From positions 992,001-1,056,000 of the forward strand of contig NZ_JAVDUJ010000001.1 of NCBI RefSeq assembly GCF_031456295.1: DNA of 64,000 nt, given 5' to 3'. This document shows, piece by piece, positions 26,339-36,000 of the stretch. The stretch's first letter is position 1. Every line of letters begins with the position of its first letter. The notes beneath the pieces are model-generated. The model was not told the DNA's origin. It was given only the letters and a program-made list of their open reading frames with translations, and made no database searches. The translations under genes were made by a program, and so were the position numbers. The stretch comes from Arcanobacterium_A hippocoleae (GTDB lineage: Bacteria; Actinomycetota; Actinomycetes; Actinomycetales; Actinomycetaceae).

Positions 26339-26385
26339 AGTTGGTCTGCTGTAGGGTAACGAACTTACCTCACAGCAGACCAACT
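26339..26385. terminator. Hairpin between the bacteriocin islet and lysS
   Basis: A 14-bp inverted repeat (AGTTGGTCTGCTGT at 26339-26352 and its complement at 26372-26385) with a 19-nt loop. The two flanking genes converge here, so it probably serves both. Confidence 0.65.
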
Positions 26386-26421
26386 TACAAAATTAACAAA
26401 TATCGCTCACGAAAAAGTAAA

Positions 26422-27957
26422 CTACCCTCGCTTCACGAATGGGAAGGCAATCGTTTCACGAATCCCAAGCCCTGTCAACGCCATCAACATCCGGTCAATA
26501 CCCATACCCATACCGCCAGCAGGAGGAAAACCCTGCTCCATCGCCTGAATAAAATCCTCATCCAACTGCATCGCTTCAGGATCACCATTAGCAGCCTCCA
26601 ACGACTGCGCCGTCAGCCGCTGCCGCTGAATCACCGGATCAGCAAGCTCTGAATAAGCTGTAGCCGTCTCCACACCACGAATATACAAATCCCACTTCTC
26701 GGTAAGCCCCGGCTTGGAACGATGCCCACGAGTGAGCGGCGAAGTATCTTCTGGGAAATCACGGACGAAAGTTGGCTTATAAAGATGGTCACCCACGAGT
26801 TCTTCCCAAATGTCTTCTACGATTTTGCCATTTACGGCATAGTCCTTAACCTTGATCCCATACTGCTCAGCAATTTCAAGCAACCGTGTACGCGGCGTTT
26901 CCACAGTAATTTCTTCGCCTAACTTTTCTGAAAGCGAATCGTAGAGGCAGATTTCATCCCATTCGCCACCCAAATCATATTCGCTTCCGTCAGCCAAAGT
27001 GACGGTAGTAGTGCCGAAAATATCCATTGCCGCATTCTGGATCAAATCCTTCGTCAGCTGCGCCATCGTATCATAAGTGGCATACGCCTGATATGCTTCC
27101 ATCGCCGAAAATTCAGGAGAATGTGAAGAATCAGCGCCTTCATTCCGGAAATTCTTTCCGATCTCGTAAACGCGCTCAACACCGCCCACAACTGCACGCT
27201 TCAAATAAAGCTCAGTTGCGATCCGCAAATAAAGATCCTCATCATAAGCATTAATATGCGTAGTGAACGGACGCGCTGCCGCACCACCATGCAGCGTTTG
27301 CAAAATCGGAGTTTCGATTTCGATAAATTCACGATCTTCAAAAGTCTTCCGAATTGAGCGCATCATTTTCGCCCGAATTCGGATCATATCGCGAGCACTT
27401 TGCCGCGTAATCAAATCAAGATGCCGCTGCCGCACGCGCGTTTCTTCGCCTAAACTCATTTCTTCACCGTCAGCAGTGGTGAAAGTTTTTGGAAGCGGAC
27501 GAATTGCCTTCGCTGCCATCTGCCAGGAATGCGCAAAAACCGATAACTCACCGCGCTTTGAAGCACCAATATGCCCTGCAGCGAATAAATGATCACCTAA
27601 ATCTACATTTGCTTTCAAATAATCGAGAGCTTCTTGCCCCACATTTGCAAGCGAAAAAATTACTTGCAGCCGCGTACCGTCTCCAGCTTGTAAAACTACG
27701 AATGCGATCTTCCCTGAAGGACGCATAAACATTACTCGCCCTGCAACACCCACTTCATCTACAAGTTCTTCGCCTGGCTCTACGTTAGCGTAATTTGCAC
27801 GCACTTCCTGAATCGTAGCCGTGATTGGGAGTTCTGCCGGATATGCCTGATAGCCGTCCGCGAGAAGCTTTTCACGCTTAGCACGGCGTACCTGAATCTG
27901 CTCGGGGGCATCATCACCAAATACTTCAGAATTAGCTTCCGGATTTTGATTCATCAT
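26422..27957 (-). CDS. lysS: Lysyl-tRNA synthetase, class II
   Basis: 511 residues (ATG at 27957 or 27954). An N-terminal OB-fold anticodon-binding domain (VGVAGRVMFMRPSGKIAFVVL) is followed by the class II core: motif 1 around FIEIETPILQTLHGGAAARP, motif 2 in EIGKNFRNEGADSSHSPEF and motif 3 in GMGMGIDRMLMALTG. It charges tRNA-Lys. The segment at 26568-26608 is echoed, with only synonymous changes, at 25119-25159 downstream of glpK. It is followed upstream by mfd after a 171-nt gap. Confidence 0.96.
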   Translation of the reverse strand: MMNQNPEANSEVFGDDAPEQIQVRRAKREKLLADGYQAYPAELPITATIQEVRANYANVEPGEELVDEVGVAGRVMFMRPSGKIAFVVLQAGDGTRLQVIFSLANVGQEALDYLKANVDLGDHLFAAGHIGASKRGELSVFAHSWQMAAKAIRPLPKTFTTADGEEMSLGEETRVRQRHLDLITRQSARDMIRIRAKMMRSIRKTFEDREFIEIETPILQTLHGGAAARPFTTHINAYDEDLYLRIATELYLKRAVVGGVERVYEIGKNFRNEGADSSHSPEFSAMEAYQAYATYDTMAQLTKDLIQNAAMDIFGTTTVTLADGSEYDLGGEWDEICLYDSLSEKLGEEITVETPRTRLLEIAEQYGIKVKDYAVNGKIVEDIWEELVGDHLYKPTFVRDFPEDTSPLTRGHRSKPGLTEKWDLYIRGVETATAYSELADPVIQRQRLTAQSLEAANGDPEAMQLDEDFIQAMEQGFPPAGGMGMGIDRMLMALTGLGIRETIAFPFVKRG

Positions 27958-28128
27958 TCCATCCTATTCGCTTTTAACCGGTTGAAAGCAGCAGCCACTA
28001 CCTGACTCAAAAACTGCTTACAAGCGCGCAATTTCAACACTTTTCTTGTGCCAATTCTTCCAGATGAGCACGCTACAGTAAAACTCGCCACGCAAAACAG
28101 CCCAGCATCACGTTTTCACGTCATGAAA

Positions 28129-31100
28129 TCACTCAGCTACAAGAATTGCGTGAATAAACCGTTCCACATATTCAAAAATTGCTTCATTCTCATAGATTTC
28201 TGCACTATCCGAGATTCGCCCTAATTCCGCTTCCGGTAAAGGCACCAAAATTGCGCGGACAGCAGGTTTCAAAAGCGCTTTCGGGTAAAGCCGTTTCAAA
28301 CGCACCTGCCGGAAATCTGAAAGCTCCACCGGTGCGATTCGCACATTTCGCCCCAGTAGCGAAATCTCTGCTACTCCCACCTGCACAGCTAACTCACGCA
28401 AACGCGAAAGCCGGAAGAGCCGCGCTACTTCCGGTGGAATTTCGCCATAACGATCAACCAATTCATGGCGAATATCTTCACGCTCTGCTTCCGTGCGCGC
28501 AGCCGAAATCTTAGTGTATATCTCTAGACGCAACCGCTCAGAAGAAACCCAGCCCTGCGGCACATATGCATCCACCGGCAATTCGATGCGGATTTCAGCC
28601 TGCTCTGCTGCATTCTCAGCTGCAGCTTGCCCCGTCAGTTTTGCCACAGCTTCCGAAACCATCCGCAAATACAGATCAAATCCCACACCGGCAATATGCC
28701 CGGATTGTTCGCCACCAAGCAGATTACCGGCACCACGAATTTCCAAATCTTTCATCGCAACTTGGATTCCCGCACCAAGCTCAGTATGCGCTGCAATCGT
28801 GCGTAAGCGTTCAATTGCTGTTTCCGTCATCGCCTTTTCTGGCGGATACAGGAAATATGCGTAAGCTCGTTCACGGCCGCGCCCGACCCGTCCACGCAAC
28901 TGATGCAATTGCGAAAGCCCAAGTTTTTGCGCATCTTCCACAATCAATGTGTTTGCATTCGAAATATCGAGCCCGGTTTCCACGATTGTGGTACAAACCA
29001 GTACATCGATCTCTTTTTCCCAAAATTTTTGAATTACCAGCTCAAGCTGTGATTCGCTCATTTTCCCGTGTGCCACGCCCACACGTGCTTCCGGCACCAA
29101 TTCAGCTAGACTTGCTGCAGTTTTATTGACCGACTGGGTTCGGTTGTGAATGTAAAAAACCTGCCCGTCACGTAATAGTTCGCGCTTGATCGCCGCGCTC
29201 ACCTGCTTTGCATCCTGCACCCCGACATACGTCAAAATCGGGTGCCGCTCCTCAGGTGGAGTCGCGAGAGTAGACATTTGCCGAATTCCAGTGACAGCCA
29301 TTTCCAAAGTACGCGGAATCGGAGTTGCACTCATCGAAAGCACATCTACTTGCGGATACAGCTGTTTTAGCGTCTCTTTATGCTCCACACCGAAGCGCTG
29401 CTCTTCATCAATAATTACCAGCCCAAGATCTTTGAATCGCACTTCGCCCGTAATCAACCGATGCGTACCAATCACCACATCAATTTCGCCTTTTGCAATA
29501 CCGTCTTTCACCGCATCAGATTCACGTCGCGTCTGAAACCGACTCAAGCCTTCCACTCGTGCCGGAAAACCAGCATAACGCTCACGGAAAGTTTCAAGAT
29601 GCTGCTGCACGAGAAGCGTAGTTGGCACCAGTACAGCCACCTGTTTCCCGTCTTGAATTGCCTTGAATGCAGCGCGGACGGCAATTTCTGTTTTACCGTA
29701 TCCCACATCACCAGAAATCAGCCGATCCATTGGCTCCAGCGATTCCATATCGCGCTTCACTTCTTCAATCGTGTGCAACTGATCAGGGGTTTCCACGTAT
29801 TCAAACGCATCTTCAAGTTCACGCTGCCACGGAGTATCTGAGCTGAAGGCATACCCGCGAGTAGCACGCCGTTTTGCATAAAGCCGGATCAGTTCCCGCG
29901 CGATTTCCTTCACCGCTGCACGGGCTTTAGCCTTGGTTTTCGCCCAGTCTGCACCGCCCATCTTATTCAATGACGGCGCATCACCGCCAGAATATTTCGA
30001 GACGAGATAAAGCTGATCAGTAGGCACCCAAAGTTGATCGCGCGCGCCACCGCGTTTACTTGCCGCATATTCCAACAGCATATATTCACGCGTAGTGCCG
30101 CTTGCTCCCCCAAGCTGGCGTTTCACCAATTTCACGAACTGCGCTACGCCATGCCGTTCATGCACCACGTAATCGCCAGGCTTTAAGGTCAGCGGATCTA
30201 CGGCTTTTTTCCGCCGTGTTGGCATTGCCTGTTTCCCGTTTACAATACCGCGTGTCCGAATCCGTGAAAGAATATCGTGAGCTGAGATAATCGCGAATTT
30301 GTTACGCTCGTCAACGAATCCCGTCTTCAACGGTAGTACAGCCAGATGCACTACCGACGGCTCAAGTTCATTTTCTGCTGCGCCGATTCTGGTTTCGCTG
30401 ATCGTTTCAGTTGCTTTTGCAATATCACAAACCGTCATCATCCGATTCGGCACATCCGCGAGTGAAAGCTGCTCGGCAAGGCGCTTCGAAAGACCGGAAG
30501 AATCAGCGGTCAGCAGGATTTGCCAACCGTCATGAATTTTCTGCGCCAAATCAGCAAACGCTTTTTCAGTATCACCACCAAAATTTTTCGGCTCCCGCAA
30601 TCCAAAACTGAGCGTATCCTCGCCTGCTAATGCAGCAAAATTCCACCAGCTGAAAGAACGATCCAATGCAGCACTGCGCACGCTTTGTAATGAAGCGAAT
30701 GATGCCGTATCCACATTTACCGGAATTTCCCCTCCAGCAGCCGCATTCGACCACGCTGCCGCCAGAAACTCAGCAGTGGTCTGCGCAAGAGACTGCGCAT
30801 GTGCCGCGATCCGCTCTGGTTCAATCAAAATCATCCGAGATTTTTCCGGCAATTCGGAAATCACTGAAATCATTTCATCCACAAGAATTGGCGCTAATGA
30901 TTCCATTCCTTCCACAGCCACACCAGCAGCAATCTGTTCAAGCATTTCCGCCGCACCCGGTAACTTAGTTAAAGCCTTTGCGGCTCGCGAACGTACCGCA
31001 TCAGTGAGCAAAATTTCCCGACACGGCGGAGCATACAGCTCCGCGACCGAAGCCAAGGAACGCTGATCAGATATCGCGAAAGTGCGGATCTCATCAATTT

Positions 31101-31722
31101 CATCGCCAAAAAATTCAACCCGCAATGGGTGCTTTTCCGTCGGCGGGAAAATATCTACAATTCCGCCGCGAACCGCGAACTCGCCACGCGATTCAACCAT
31201 ATCTACACGCGTGTATGCGGTATTCGTAAGTGCAGCCTGCAGCCGGGAAAGATCAACACTTTCACCGACAGATAACCGCACTGGCTGTATTTGACCCAAA
31301 TTTGCCGCGATTGGCTGGAGCAGTGCCCGCACCGGCATCACAACTACTTTCAGCGGTGCAAACTCTTCCGGATGCGCTAGGCGGCGTAACACGTGCAAAC
31401 GCCGCGCAACCGTGTCTGCCCGCGGTGAAAGGCGCTCATGCGGAAGCGTTTCCCAAGCCGGAAAGACGGCAATCGCATTTTCTGGTAAGAAATATTTTAA
31501 GAATGACGCAAGCTCTTCTGCTTCATATTCAGATGCCGTCACAACTACTTGCAGTGAAGATGCCAAATTTTGCTGCCTATTTTCTCCATCAGCTTGCAAT
31601 ATTTTCGCGATTGCAAAAGCTGCCGAACCGCGTGGCAAATCCACATCTATTAGCTTTTCGGCACGGAAGTTTGCCAACTCATCAAAAGCATGGATGGAAT
31701 TAAGAATCGAATTCGGATTCAC
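28129..31722 (-). CDS. mfd: Transcription-repair coupling factor
   Basis: 1197 residues. The N-terminal UvrB-like region (VDMVESRGEFAVRGGIVDIF) is followed by the RNA polymerase-interacting domain (LKPGDYVVHERHGVAQFVKL) and the RecG-like SF2 motor with Walker A ISGDVGYGKTEIAVRAAF, the box VIIDEEQRFGV and TSMSATPIPRTLEMA-type motifs. The TRG/translocase region and the C-terminal UvrA-binding domain complete it. Mfd removes stalled polymerase and recruits UvrA. The GTG start has GAGAGG 6 nt upstream. pth lies upstream on the same strand. Confidence 0.97.
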   Translation of the reverse strand: MNPNSILNSIHAFDELANFRAEKLIDVDLPRGSAAFAIAKILQADGENRQQNLASSLQVVVTASEYEAEELASFLKYFLPENAIAVFPAWETLPHERLSPRADTVARRLHVLRRLAHPEEFAPLKVVVMPVRALLQPIAANLGQIQPVRLSVGESVDLSRLQAALTNTAYTRVDMVESRGEFAVRGGIVDIFPPTEKHPLRVEFFGDEIDEIRTFAISDQRSLASVAELYAPPCREILLTDAVRSRAAKALTKLPGAAEMLEQIAAGVAVEGMESLAPILVDEMISVISELPEKSRMILIEPERIAAHAQSLAQTTAEFLAAAWSNAAAGGEIPVNVDTASFASLQSVRSAALDRSFSWWNFAALAGEDTLSFGLREPKNFGGDTEKAFADLAQKIHDGWQILLTADSSGLSKRLAEQLSLADVPNRMMTVCDIAKATETISETRIGAAENELEPSVVHLAVLPLKTGFVDERNKFAIISAHDILSRIRTRGIVNGKQAMPTRRKKAVDPLTLKPGDYVVHERHGVAQFVKLVKRQLGGASGTTREYMLLEYAASKRGGARDQLWVPTDQLYLVSKYSGGDAPSLNKMGGADWAKTKAKARAAVKEIARELIRLYAKRRATRGYAFSSDTPWQRELEDAFEYVETPDQLHTIEEVKRDMESLEPMDRLISGDVGYGKTEIAVRAAFKAIQDGKQVAVLVPTTLLVQQHLETFRERYAGFPARVEGLSRFQTRRESDAVKDGIAKGEIDVVIGTHRLITGEVRFKDLGLVIIDEEQRFGVEHKETLKQLYPQVDVLSMSATPIPRTLEMAVTGIRQMSTLATPPEERHPILTYVGVQDAKQVSAAIKRELLRDGQVFYIHNRTQSVNKTAASLAELVPEARVGVAHGKMSESQLELVIQKFWEKEIDVLVCTTIVETGLDISNANTLIVEDAQKLGLSQLHQLRGRVGRGRERAYAYFLYPPEKAMTETAIERLRTIAAHTELGAGIQVAMKDLEIRGAGNLLGGEQSGHIAGVGFDLYLRMVSEAVAKLTGQAAAENAAEQAEIRIELPVDAYVPQGWVSSERLRLEIYTKISAARTEAEREDIRHELVDRYGEIPPEVARLFRLSRLRELAVQVGVAEISLLGRNVRIAPVELSDFRQVRLKRLYPKALLKPAVRAILVPLPEAELGRISDSAEIYENEAIFEYVERFIHAILVAE

Positions 31723-31821
31723 AAGCAGCCTCTCATTGTTTTGCTCATCTTTTTCTGCACAAGGAACACGTATCGCTTCGGATATAGCGGCAATCTGGAT
31801 CAGCTTATTTTTACTACAGCT

Positions 31822-32406
31822 TTATTTGGTATGCAGCCGCATCTGCGCTTTTTCCAGACCGGAAGTAAGGACGGCTTCAACCGCGTCTGCCGTTTCGCTA
31901 ATTAATAATGGAAGTTCTTTCTGCTCTTGTGCGTTAAACTTTCCAAGCACAAAATCTGCCGGATCCATCCGCCCTGGCGGACGCCCAATCCCAAAACGCA
32001 TCCGAATATAGTCTTTCGTACCAAGCGATTTGGTAATCGATTTGAGACCGTTATGACCACCTTCGCCGCCGCCACGTTTTAATTTCAACTCACCAAAGGG
32101 TAAATCAAGATCGTCGTGGATCACGATCAGATTTTCTGGGATTTGACCAAAATAGTTGAGCAAAGCACTTACTGGCCCGCCAGAAGTATTCATATACCCA
32201 TTACTAATACCGGCAATTACCTGCATTCCTGGATTACCTGGAGCTAAACCAAGACGCATTGATGCAGCGTGAGTATTTGACGCTTTATGTGCAGATAAAG
32301 TGGTACCCGCGCGATGCACGATTTCGGCAATCACCATTTGACCAATATTGTGCCGAGTATGAGCATATTGTGAGCCAGGATTACCTAATCCAAAAACTGT
32401 GTACAT
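31822..32406 (-). CDS. pth: Peptidyl-tRNA hydrolase
   Basis: 194 residues from the ATG at 32406, 7 nt after AGGAG. An earlier in-frame start at 32430 has no such site. The active-site segments are FGLGNPGSQYAHTRHNIG (Asn9 and catalytic His19), NGYMNTSGGPVSALLNYF and VIHDDLDLPFGELKLKRGGG (catalytic Asp), then GHNGLKSI and RMRFGIGRPPGRMDPADFVL. It releases tRNA from stalled peptidyl-tRNA. Here it lies directly upstream of mfd, the usual actinobacterial order. Confidence 0.96.
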   Translation of the reverse strand: MYTVFGLGNPGSQYAHTRHNIGQMVIAEIVHRAGTTLSAHKASNTHAASMRLGLAPGNPGMQVIAGISNGYMNTSGGPVSALLNYFGQIPENLIVIHDDLDLPFGELKLKRGGGEGGHNGLKSITKSLGTKDYIRMRFGIGRPPGRMDPADFVLGKFNAQEQKELPLLISETADAVEAVLTSGLEKAQMRLHTK

Positions 32407-32709
32407 CGCATACTCCTGCCTATTTTTCACAACTTATTCCATAAACACCACGCCGATAAACAAAACATATCCATCTTACTAGCATTTTGTATCTTCTCTG
32501 GATGTTTCCACTACCGGTGCCGACATCAAACCATTATTTCAGATTGACGTATCCGAAACCATCCAGTTATTTCACACACAAGGCAGCTAATAAACTAAAC
32601 CCATTGACGAGATTAGTGACACATACTACATCACAGGCAGATAAAATATTCATGATATTTTAATGAAAGTATTCGCTTTTACCTCAAACCCTTTCAAGGA
32701 GCTTAAATT

Positions 32710-33540
32710 TTGTATTCCTCCCGTCAAAAATATGCGCTCATCGGAGGTCTACTAGGTTTTGCCGTGATTTTTATTAGCTGCTTTGCCGGGTATCAATATT
32801 TGAAAAAGGATCTAGCTCCCGCAAAATCTAGCGTGCAGCTTATATCAAGCACCCAATTGAGCGAACCACTTTTTATCCAAGGACTTGAGAAACTTGATGA
32901 GACACATCTCGCATACAGTTCGGGCCTATACGGCGCATCGACTATCGGGACAATAAACCACAAAACAGGAACTGTAACTAAAAATATGCAGCTTCCTGAT
33001 CATGTTTTCGCCGAAGGCCTCACCCAGGTTGGCGCACAATGGTGGCAAGGCACTTGGAAAGAAAATAAAATTTACCAATATCCTGCCAACTTCTTTGCAA
33101 ATAAAGCAGCTTCCACAATATCCACGAATAATCTGAAAATTATTGCATACCCAGGTGATTTTTGGGGAATATGTGCCGATAATATTAGCGGCACCGTATA
33201 CATCTCGAACGGTTCAGATAAGCTCCTCAAATACGATAAAAATCTGAATAAAAAAGGCGAAATATCTGTCGGAATCAAAAATCTCAACGAGCTGGAATGC
33301 GCGAATGGAAAAATTTATGCCAATATTTGGCTCACGAACAAAATTATTGCCCTCGATCCGAAAAGTGAAACCGTCACAAATACTTGGGATTTAACTGATC
33401 TGGCGGAGCAGATTAGTGACGAAAATGGCGTTAAAAATCCAGACGCAGTTTTGAACGGTATCGCCCACTCTACAGATAATCTGTTTTATATTACAGGTAA
33501 ACTTTGGAAGAAAATATACCTTGTAAAACTTCTGAACTGA
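32710..33540 (+). CDS. Glutaminyl-peptide cyclotransferase (glutamine cyclotransferase), membrane-anchored
   Basis: 276 residues with a TTG start; AAGGAG lies 10 nt upstream. An N-terminal signal anchor (YALIGGLLGFAVIFISCFAGY) is followed by a five-bladed propeller-like domain. Family marks are FIQGLEKL, HVFAEGLTQV, TVYISNGSDKLLKYD, NLNELECANGKIYANIWLTN and VLNGIAHSTDNLFYITGKLW. Such enzymes convert N-terminal Gln to pyroglutamate on exported peptides. The extracytoplasmic site is inferred from the anchor. The gene is AT-rich compared with its neighbours, and nothing nearby is an obvious substrate except, at 7 kb distance, the exported bacteriocin precursor. Confidence 0.8.
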   Translation: MYSSRQKYALIGGLLGFAVIFISCFAGYQYLKKDLAPAKSSVQLISSTQLSEPLFIQGLEKLDETHLAYSSGLYGASTIGTINHKTGTVTKNMQLPDHVFAEGLTQVGAQWWQGTWKENKIYQYPANFFANKAASTISTNNLKIIAYPGDFWGICADNISGTVYISNGSDKLLKYDKNLNKKGEISVGIKNLNELECANGKIYANIWLTNKIIALDPKSETVTNTWDLTDLAEQISDENGVKNPDAVLNGIAHSTDNLFYITGKLWKKIYLVKLLN

Positions 33541-33751
33541 GAATAATCATTAATGACGATGCACGCTCCCATAAAACTGTTTGCACAGTTTATGTTTGCG
33601 CGCATCCCGTCTTTAATTACTTCCGCTACCATATACATCCTACGCATATTGCAACGCAGCAAAATTTACTTACAGCTTCTTGTAAGCACCGCCCCTCCAA
33701 GTAAATCCACTTCCCAATTTCACTACTCAAGCAAAACAGAAAACTATCGGC

Positions 33752-34663
33752 TCACAGACTTAGCTTTCGATTTAAGTTACGCGCCGTGAAAAATATGAAT
33801 CCAAAAATGAATAAGAAAACTCCCAATACCATCCCGAGTGGTAACTCATGATTTGCTGCGATAAAACCAAATTCTCTGGGTGAAAGCTCAAAACCACTCC
33901 AAGAATTACTACTTTCCCTGATCGTCAATGGCACTACAGCAGTTAAAATGACAGCGATTATCTGGGTACAAACCCAAGTTGCAATAGTCATGATCACGAG
34001 TCCACCATTCACACCACCAAAGCGACGCATCCGCTGTGTACTACCAATCGTAATAATAAAAGCAAACGCTGCTACGAGACTGATGCTGTAAAATAACGCA
34101 AGAATCAGTCCACCGATAATGTATGACGGGTACATTTCAAACTGCAGCTTCAGGAAATCTATTCCATGCATCACGCGCATATCACTACCGCTAAGAGGAA
34201 CACCATCTGCAAGCATCTGCGCAAATTTACCTCGAAGTTCATGCGCATTTATTTCCACAGTGATAACGATACTAGCAATGATCGCCGTCACTACTGTCAA
34301 TACAAAAGCCACCCAAGAGTGAAGCATCTTTACGAAAAGATGCACACTTCCACGTACCGGAATACCTGCCGTAAAAAATGCATATTTTCCATGCATCGAT
34401 TCAAAGTAACTACTTGCTAGCACAACACAAACCAGCACCGCAAAAACATTAATGATGATGATACTTAAAACATAAACAAAAGAAACAGTATTACCGAATA
34501 ACCCGATCATCCAAGCTGCAGGTAAATATCCAATAAGTAAATTTATGATCAGCAAGCTAAGTTGCACACCAATAAATCCCCAAACTAGCCGACCATTCAA
34601 ACGCCATTCATGCCGCATTAACGCAGCAAATGAAACTTTATTTCGCAAATTTTTCTTTTCCAT
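33752..34663 (-). CDS. ABC transporter permease subunit
   Basis: 303 residues from the ATG at 34663, with GGTGG 7 nt upstream. About six membrane helices: two near the N-terminus (GFIGVQLSLLIINLLIGYLP, VYVLSIIIINVFAVLVCVVL), two in the middle (VAFVLTVVTAIIASIVITV, IIGGLILALFYSISLVAAFA) and two at the end. The plan matches ABC-2-type export permeases, with no substrate-binding protein. It lies 49 nt after the ATPase gene. The substrate is unknown; such GntR/ATPase/permease sets often respond to cell-envelope antibiotics. Confidence 0.75.
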   Translation of the reverse strand: MEKKNLRNKVSFAALMRHEWRLNGRLVWGFIGVQLSLLIINLLIGYLPAAWMIGLFGNTVSFVYVLSIIIINVFAVLVCVVLASSYFESMHGKYAFFTAGIPVRGSVHLFVKMLHSWVAFVLTVVTAIIASIVITVEINAHELRGKFAQMLADGVPLSGSDMRVMHGIDFLKLQFEMYPSYIIGGLILALFYSISLVAAFAFIITIGSTQRMRRFGGVNGGLVIMTIATWVCTQIIAVILTAVVPLTIRESSNSWSGFELSPREFGFIAANHELPLGMVLGVFLFIFGFIFFTARNLNRKLSL

Positions 34664-34711
34664 CACTATTCCACCCATTTTCTAATTTCCGATAACAAAT
34701 TCCAGACGCTT

Positions 34712-35434
34712 TCAGGCTGTCCACTTATACATTTCTCGGAAAAGTTGATCTAAGCCAGTTCCATGCTTTTCACGCAAGCCGTCAGCATCACCGGCAAGTC
34801 GAATCTTTCCGTCATTCATAAAAACCGCGTAACTCACAATGGCTTCAATATCTTGAATTAGATGAGTTGAAATTATCATTGTTGATTCTGGGTTGAAATC
34901 ATTGAGAATCCCGTGCAAAATCTGATCACGCGCAGCTGGATCGACACCCGATAAAGGTTCATCCAAAAGATATAAATCAGCTTTTCGAGACATTGCCATT
35001 GCTATTTGCATTTTCTCAACTTGCCCTTTAGAGAGAGTTGCAGCCGCACGATCGATCGGCACTCCAAAATAACGCAATTTTTCAAGCGCTTTTTCTTGAT
35101 CAAAATCGGAGAAGAAATCCTGATACATTTGTGCCACTTGGATTCCAGTGAGCCGGTTCGGTACCGACAAAGAATCAGATAGAAAACTCGTCCGAGATTT
35201 CGTCAGTACTCCAGGGCGTTGAGTATTTAGCAAAACCGTGCCTTCATAATCAAGTACCGCTCCGGCAAGAATTTTTAACAACGTCGTTTTGCCACACCCA
35301 TTCTCACCCATCAGCCCAACAATCTGACCTTTGGGGATTGCGAGATTCACTTGGTGCAATGCCTGCACATTATTTTTCTTTCGTGAACCACCATAAGATT
35401 TACTTAAATTTTCAACATAAATCGCGTTAGACAT
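34712..35434 (-). CDS. ABC transporter ATP-binding protein
   Basis: 240 residues with all ABC motifs: Walker A GLMGENGCGKTTLLK, Q-loop region SFLSDSLSV, a degenerate signature TLSKGQVEKMQIAMAMS, Walker B LYLLDEPLSGVDP and the H-loop STHLIQD. It is of the BcrA/YtrB exporter type. The signature has LSKGQ in place of LSGGQ, which is common in this group. It pairs with the downstream permease and is preceded by the GntR regulator on the same strand. Confidence 0.88.
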   Translation of the reverse strand: MSNAIYVENLSKSYGGSRKKNNVQALHQVNLAIPKGQIVGLMGENGCGKTTLLKILAGAVLDYEGTVLLNTQRPGVLTKSRTSFLSDSLSVPNRLTGIQVAQMYQDFFSDFDQEKALEKLRYFGVPIDRAAATLSKGQVEKMQIAMAMSRKADLYLLDEPLSGVDPAARDQILHGILNDFNPESTMIISTHLIQDIEAIVSYAVFMNDGKIRLAGDADGLREKHGTGLDQLFREMYKWTA

Positions 35435-35562
35435 TTATCATCCTTACACATTCAACCGTTCCATTGTTTCGCTCCCACAACTAAAGCCGGAAACGAAAAC
35501 GTTTACATTTTCCTTACACAAAGCCCTGTTTTCAGATTGCATAAATTGAAATTTCGCAGATT

Positions 35563-35955
35563 TCAATTTGCGTTTTCTACCGCGCCGGCATCCCAAAAAT
35601 CAGACAAATATTCTCTTGCTTGCTTAGACGTAACCCCCAGAGATTGCATCCGTTCCGCAAACTCTTCCACATACATTCGCGCTATCCCCTCAAGAGACTG
35701 CGTAACAAGCTCCACATTCTCCGTCACAAATCTTCCAGCCGTACTAGGAGAAACAAGTAAGCCTCGCTCATCGAGAACGCTAAGAGATTTCTGCACAGTA
35801 TTGGGATTCACTCCAAACTGCACAGCAAGCACACGAACACTTGGAATCTTTTCCCCCGGCTCCCACACCCCCGTAACAATGAGCCGCATACATTCTGCAA
35901 CAACCTGCTCACTAATCGGCCGATTTGGATCAATTTGAAAACTTTTTAATACCAT
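35563..35955 (-). CDS. GntR-family (YtrA-type) transcriptional regulator
   Basis: 130 residues. The GntR winged helix is RPISEQVVAECMRLIVTG, then GEKIPSVRVLAVQFGVNPNT and VQKSLSVLDERGLLV. The short C-terminal part with no large effector domain is the YtrA type, which regulates its own ABC transporter operon. I chose the ATG at 35955; the frame is open to 36000, and a GGGGAG lies only 2 nt before the ATG, so the true start is unsure. The first gene of the operon with the ATPase and permease, separated by 128 nt. Confidence 0.85.
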   Translation of the reverse strand: MVLKSFQIDPNRPISEQVVAECMRLIVTGVWEPGEKIPSVRVLAVQFGVNPNTVQKSLSVLDERGLLVSPSTAGRFVTENVELVTQSLEGIARMYVEEFAERMQSLGVTSKQAREYLSDFWDAGAVENAN

Positions 35956-36000
35956 CACTCCCCTTTTTCTCCAACGCCATTCCGAAAACAGATTTAACAC

